Shown here: piece by piece, positions 59,254 to 64,000 of the stretch
Layout: each line of letters starts with the position of its first letter
How positions within the stretch are numbered: the first letter of the stretch is position 1
Source of the DNA: Haberlea rhodopensis
Taxonomy: Eukaryota > Streptophyta > Magnoliopsida > Lamiales > Gesneriaceae
Assembly: GCA_907163345.1 (NCBI GenBank)
Contig: CAJQUN010000151.1
Location: forward strand, 682,001-746,000
DNA: 64,000 bases
Direction: 5' to 3'
The notes under the pieces: model-generated
What the model saw: the letters and a program-made list of their open reading frames with translations, nothing else
The model's database searches: none
Told to the model about the DNA's origin: nothing
Position numbers and translations under genes: made by a program

Positions 59254-59600
59254 GCTCTGATACCATTTTGTCACGTCCCGGGCTCAGACCCATACAAGCG
59301 CGACTACACAATGAGCTCATATAGCAACTACTTGGTATCTATCATCGCTTTACGAAAGTGGTTAACTCAATTTACTATAAGAGTCAATTGTACGCCATTA
59401 TAAACCATTTTAAACTTCTAAATTTTACCCATGTGGGAAAAAAATGTATCACATCACGAGGCCCGGAGACAAACATGATAAATAAATCTATAAGAAAGCT
59501 AACTTGTCGAATTGAACATTATAAATCCTCCTTCATTATTTTGTTCTTCTATCCAGTTCAGGATCACGTCATGTTATCATAAAATGAGAAATGAAAATGG
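59254..59600 (-). repeat. Primer-binding site and LTR start of a minus-oriented retroelement
   Basis: gctctgatacca (complement of the tRNA-iMet site) at 59254-59265 is followed after three bases by TGTCACGTCCCGGGCTCAGACC at 59269, the edge of an LTR resembling the Tekay LTR start TGTCACACCCCGAG. The far end is not resolved, and the internal region to the left is short and non-coding. Confidence 0.65.
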
Positions 59601-60049
59601 AATACTTATTCATTCATTGATTCCAATTAATCTTATTATTGGTAGTTCACAATAAATGATAGGCGCAAAATACAATTATTTTGAATTACAAAATCCCTTT
59701 TTAGCAGAAAATCTTAAATAAGAATTATTAAAAACATCTATTTTAGTAATATTATTTTGTTAAAAATAATTTTAAATGAGGAAATTTTGGTCAAAAGGAA
59801 AAAAAAAAGGAAGAATGTGTTGTGGCTCTGGTTCAGCATAGAACAAAGAAAAATGAAGGGAAAACCAAAGATTTTAAATACATCATATTCAAAATTAAGG
59901 TATTTTTTAATAATATCAAAGTATTTCAAATTTTTTATTATTAAAGTCATTTCAAATCTATTGTTGAAATGAAATCATTCCATCCAAATGCTATACTTAG
60001 ATGATGAACATTATATTATTAAATGATACGCATTATACTCGTCTTCTGC

Positions 60050-63000
60050 TGCTCCTACCCCAAGCGCAAACTTGTGCAGACACAGTTATCAATAAAGCAA
60101 TTGTACGAAATAGATAAACTCCTGAATGAGTATATCATAGGAGCAAAAATCAAGCTCCAAGTGTTTAGTCTTTGCATGAAGATCGGCTTAGCACTTAAAG
60201 AAATGTTGATAATACTATCATATCATAGAATGGGTATATCATAGGAGCAAAAATGAAGTTCGATTAGAAGTGATTGTATCCATATGAACTCAGTCGTGGT
60301 ATTGACAAGACTCTTATATTCTGCTTTGGTGCTAGATCGTGACACAATGGAATGTTTCTTAGAACTCCATTTTTATAGGAAATTTTTTATTAATAATGAG
60401 TACAAGGGGACATTTGATAGCTCTGGATTATTTTTGGAACATTTTCCCCTCCAGGATGTCATTTGATGATGAAATTGATGCTTAGTGCTATAGAACCTCG
60501 TGCCAGTCCAGATATCAACCGCCAACTATTGTGTGATTATTCTCGAGCAGAAGTAATTGTATCTTTGTTTGACATGTATCCCCTTAAATCCTCTAGCCCA
60601 GATGGTATGCCAATTCTTTTCTTACAAAAGTTTTGACATATCACTGGGAATGGTGTCACTAATTACAAGCTTGATTTTTTTAACAAGGGCAAGTTTTTCG
60701 CAAAGTATACTATACTCATATAGTCCTTATTCCAAAATTCACCACCCTAGAAAATATGACACAGTTTCGCCCTATTAGTCTTAGTATTGTGATATATGAC
60801 ATAACAGCTAAATCCATAGCAAATAGACTTAAACCTTGCATGCATACTTTAATCTCTAAAACCCAACAAGCTTTGTCCTCTGATTACCGATAATGTTCAT
60901 GTTGCCTATGAAGTGAACCATTATCTTAAGTATAAGAAATGGGGAAAAGAGGTTCTTATGGCACTCAACTTACATATGAGCAAAGCTGATGACAAAGTTG
61001 AATGGATAGTTTTGGAAAAGGTGATGTGTAAATTAGGTCTAAACATGAGAATAATTGAGGATAATGCAATCTATTTCTGCGGTATCTTATTCATTGGTTC
61101 TTAATGACGAGCAAATGGGATATTTTCATCCGAAAAGGGATATCCATCAAGGTGACCCCATTTCGCCCTATGTGTTTCTTTTTTGTGCAGATGCTTTTAG
61201 TTCGTTGTTGCAAAGGATGGAGATAGTTGGAGGGTGTTTCAATATGTGCAGGTGCCCTGAGTATATCACACTTATTTTTTGCAGATGACGCTATGATTTA
61301 TTGCCAAGCAACATAGAATGATGCTCAGTGTATTCTGGAGATTCTTGATATGTATAGTAGAGCCTCTGGACAGGAGATTAGCTACCCTAAATCTACAGTG
61401 GTGTTCAATCCAATATCGGGGAATTGGACCAAATGTACATTCATAGTATTCTACAATTGCAACCGGTGGATAATCATGATAAACATCTTTGTCTTCCAGC
61501 AGTAGTGGGCAATCTTGGAAGGAATGTTTTGGAAATATTTGTGATCGTGATGGCAGCGAATACTGGGATATGATGAGAAGACGATGTCTAAGGCGGGTAA
61601 AGAAGTCATGGTTAAATCGGTTAGTCAGGCTATTCCTACCTATGCTATGAGTTGCTTCAACATTCCAAAAATTCTTTGGGAATTGAATCGCTTATAGCAT
61701 CTTTTTGGCCGGGAGATAATGGGAATGATAAGATGCATTGGACGACCGGGATAAGCTTTGTGAAAGTAAACGGGATGGAGGACGGGCTTCGGGAATTATT
61801 AGCTTTTATTCTAGCCATGCTAACAAAACAAGGGTGGAGATTAATATCTCAAAGACATTATTTATTAGTTAGATTATTAAAAGCATTGTTACCCCAAAGT
61901 TGATTTCTATATGCTCTAGTGGGGTTGAAAGTTCTTATACTTGGCGTAGTATACTGGATGTGCGGAGTGTGTTGTTGGATGGAAATGGTTGTCAGATTAA
62001 TATGTGGGATGATCCTTGGTTACCAAGAGAGGGAAATTTTAAAGCTTATAATAGCCAAAGGGAACAACACGATAATCTAATGGTTAATGATTAGTGACCT
62101 GAGATGCTGGAAAAGAGATATGATTAAGAAATTGTTTTGTGATGAGGATGCTGATTAGGAATGCCGCTGAGCCGTGTGAATTATGAAGACCGAATGGTAT
62201 GGCATTACTTCAAATATGGATACTACACGGTCCAATCTGGTTATCATGTTGCAAGACATCGGCTTTGAATAAATGGGGAAGGTTCATGGGGACGAAACAG
62301 TGGCTAAGATCGCCGAAGTTTGTTGTTCATATGGACCTAAGTTTCCGAAACAATCAAAATATGTGGGTGGATGTTGTGCAAGGGATCCCTTCCACTGCTT
62401 GTGGGTCTTAAGCATCGTCATGTTGTGCAAGAAGCAGTGTGTCCGATTTGTGGAATGGAGAGGAAACTGATCTTCATCACTTTGTAGAGTGCTTTTTTTT
62501 CCAGAAAAACGTGGGCTCTGCCTTATATCCCCACTTGCATCTGGAAGGTGAGAGAGGAATGTGCAGAGGATTTGCTGAGGCGTATCCACATACTAGTAGA
62601 AAAGAAAGATTGGTTTCATGCTTATTTAATATGGTACCTATGGTCTCATATAAATTCCTATGTTCATGGAGAATCTATTGGGGAACCGGGAGATGTTATA
62701 TGATTGGTTCAAGAATACCAATTATGAGTCGAACATGACTTCTCATTTTTCTCTTGGCGGGTGAAGACAAATGGGTTCCACCTAGCCATGTGCTGATTAA
62801 GGTAAATGTGGGCGCTGCTTTGAATGATAGACGTAGGGTAATTGGTATTGGAGTGATTGTTAGGGACTGAACGGGTGGAGTGGTGGGCTGGAGGCAAAAT
62901 GTGGTTCGTGGAGTTATGCAACTGGCGACTATGAAAGTGATTGCTTGCAGGGAAGCAGTTGAATTTGCTGTCGGTGCGGGATGGGATAAGATAGTGGTGG

Positions 63001-63290
63001 AAGGGGATTGTTGAAATGTGATGATGGGGGTGGATAAGGGAGATGATAGCCTATCAGTTCCTAGTCCTATCATTTCTTATATTCATTGTATTGCTCGAGA
63101 GTTTACATCGTACGACCTCACATGTTAGGCATAATTCCAATAGAGTTGCTCATTCTGTGGCAAAAACAGCAAATTGTGTATGTGAGGGTAGTGAGGATGT
63201 TCCTAGTTGCATAGCTAATATTGTATATATTGAATATTATTGATCGTCAGACGATATAAATCGCTTTTCATCAAAAATAAAAGTACAAGA
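60050..63290 (+). mobile_element. L1-type LINE, nearly full ORF2 3' half, degenerate
   Basis: Plus-strand translations in changing frames give RT (LIPKFTTLENMTQFRPISLSI at about 60727; DIHQGDPISPYVFLFCADAF at 61138-61200; FADDAMIYCQA at about 61279), GLxY.KST-type sequence, VSQAIPTYAMSCFNIPK (about 61630), SYTWRSILDVRSVLLDGNGC and INMWDDPWLP (about 61930-62020), a zf-RVT segment (VCPICGMERK, about 62440), and a C-terminal RNase H region (62770-63240: KVNVGAALNDRRRVIGIGVIVRD, ACREAVEFAVGAGWDKIVVEGD, VRHNSNRVAHSVAK). Many stops and frameshifts. The 5' boundary is approximate and no clear poly(A) tract is seen at the 3' end. Confidence 0.88.
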
Positions 63291-64000
63291 CATTTCAAAA
63301 TATAGAAACTCCACTAAATTAATGATATTTCAAAAAAAAAAAAATCATCCTATGAACATCAATCACATCATCTTGAACACTTAACATATAAGCCCCAATT
63401 CTCATCGGAATCATATTTCAACCCTTGTCAATTAAACTCATTTAATATACTATAGTCAAAATATGATTCCGATAACAACCTACCAATAACGGGTAGCGCC
63501 TAGCATCTGCGCTTCAACAAGACCTAGAAATAAATGACTAGCAACATTCGTGAACCTGTCAGTCATAGTTAGCATGTAACACATTCTTTTCGCTCATATG
63601 TCCCGATTGAATCTAGGACATTTGTTGGTGAAGGCCCTTATGAATACAATAACTATGTATTTGAGAACATGCCGGTCATAGTTAGCATGCAGTACATTCT
63701 TTCACTCATATGTCCCGATTGAATCTAGAACATTGGTTGGTGAAGGCCCTTATGAATACATTAACTATGTCTTTGTTTCACGTATATGAAAAACCCTTTT
63801 CACAAGCACTGCCCACTTTGACCATGGATTTCTCGAATCATAATTAGAAAAACACATAAGACATCCTGATTAATCATGACCAGTTGTGAATCCCCAACGA
63901 CAAAGCATAGGCCCCAATAGCATCACTGAGTACCCAAAGTAATAACTTTGGGTCCCGCATGTGATCAGTCATTAAACCAAAACATAAACTATCTGCCAAG
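63291..64000. other. LTR-like sequence with imperfect 113-bp tandem duplication
   Basis: No gene. The phrase gtcatagttagcatg...ctcatatgtcccgattgaatctag...ttggtgaaggcccttatgaataca occurs at 63562 and again at 63675 (period about 113 bp). This non-coding style resembles LTR leader sequence of plant copia elements; the element runs off the window. Confidence 0.5.

Overview
This window is plant nuclear DNA, most likely from a eudicot. It carries two conserved plant genes near the left end: a DYW-type PPR editing factor and an F-box protein of the Arabidopsis At1g57790 type. The remaining ~85% is mostly nested transposable elements, with fragments of plant L1-type LINEs that carry a C-terminal RNase H.

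Layout. 1-2150: 3' part of a LINE, interrupted by a hAT MITE (428-836). 2726-4600 (-): intronless MEF10-like PPR-DYW gene. 5824-8165 (-): two-exon F-box gene. 10890-11507: second hAT MITE. 13228-17192: hAT element with a complete four-exon transposase, 8-bp target duplication, and a paralogous empty site at 52376. 18775-38592: an LTR-like repeat split by a large non-autonomous LTR element (19437-37832, LARD-like, 5-bp target duplication ATTAT). That element is itself split by a Ty3/Gypsy (Tekay-like) element (26676-36197, target duplication AAAGT). 39286-52480: a second degenerate LTR-like repeat, split by a LINE (39998-42613) and by another Tekay-like Gypsy element (42720-51997, target duplication GCACT). 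52600-54100: internal part and LTR edge of a further retroelement, with a 38-bp tandem repeat. 54812-57826: Ac/RICESLEEPER-type hAT with a doubly frameshifted transposase and 8-bp target duplication ACTAAAAT. 58900-59600: another LTR junction. 60050-63290: a third LINE. The last 700 bp hold a duplicated, LTR-like sequence.

The most striking signal is not a gene. Clusters of six or eight copies of the 12-bp palindrome GCGATCGATCGC recur in five unrelated hosts: two different hAT families, the Gypsy LTR, the LARD LTR and a third LTR. In every cluster the start-to-start spacing is almost always about 21-22, 31 or 41-43 bp, close to 2, 3 or 4 turns of B-DNA, and the copies tend to come in pairs. 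A second motif pair (CAAGAGGTGGCTCCC / TAGCACTTTGC) follows the same rule in three other contexts. These look like convergently acquired, helically phased (or hairpin-forming) cis-arrays in the 5' control regions of mobile elements. I know of no description of them, but that is recall, not a search.
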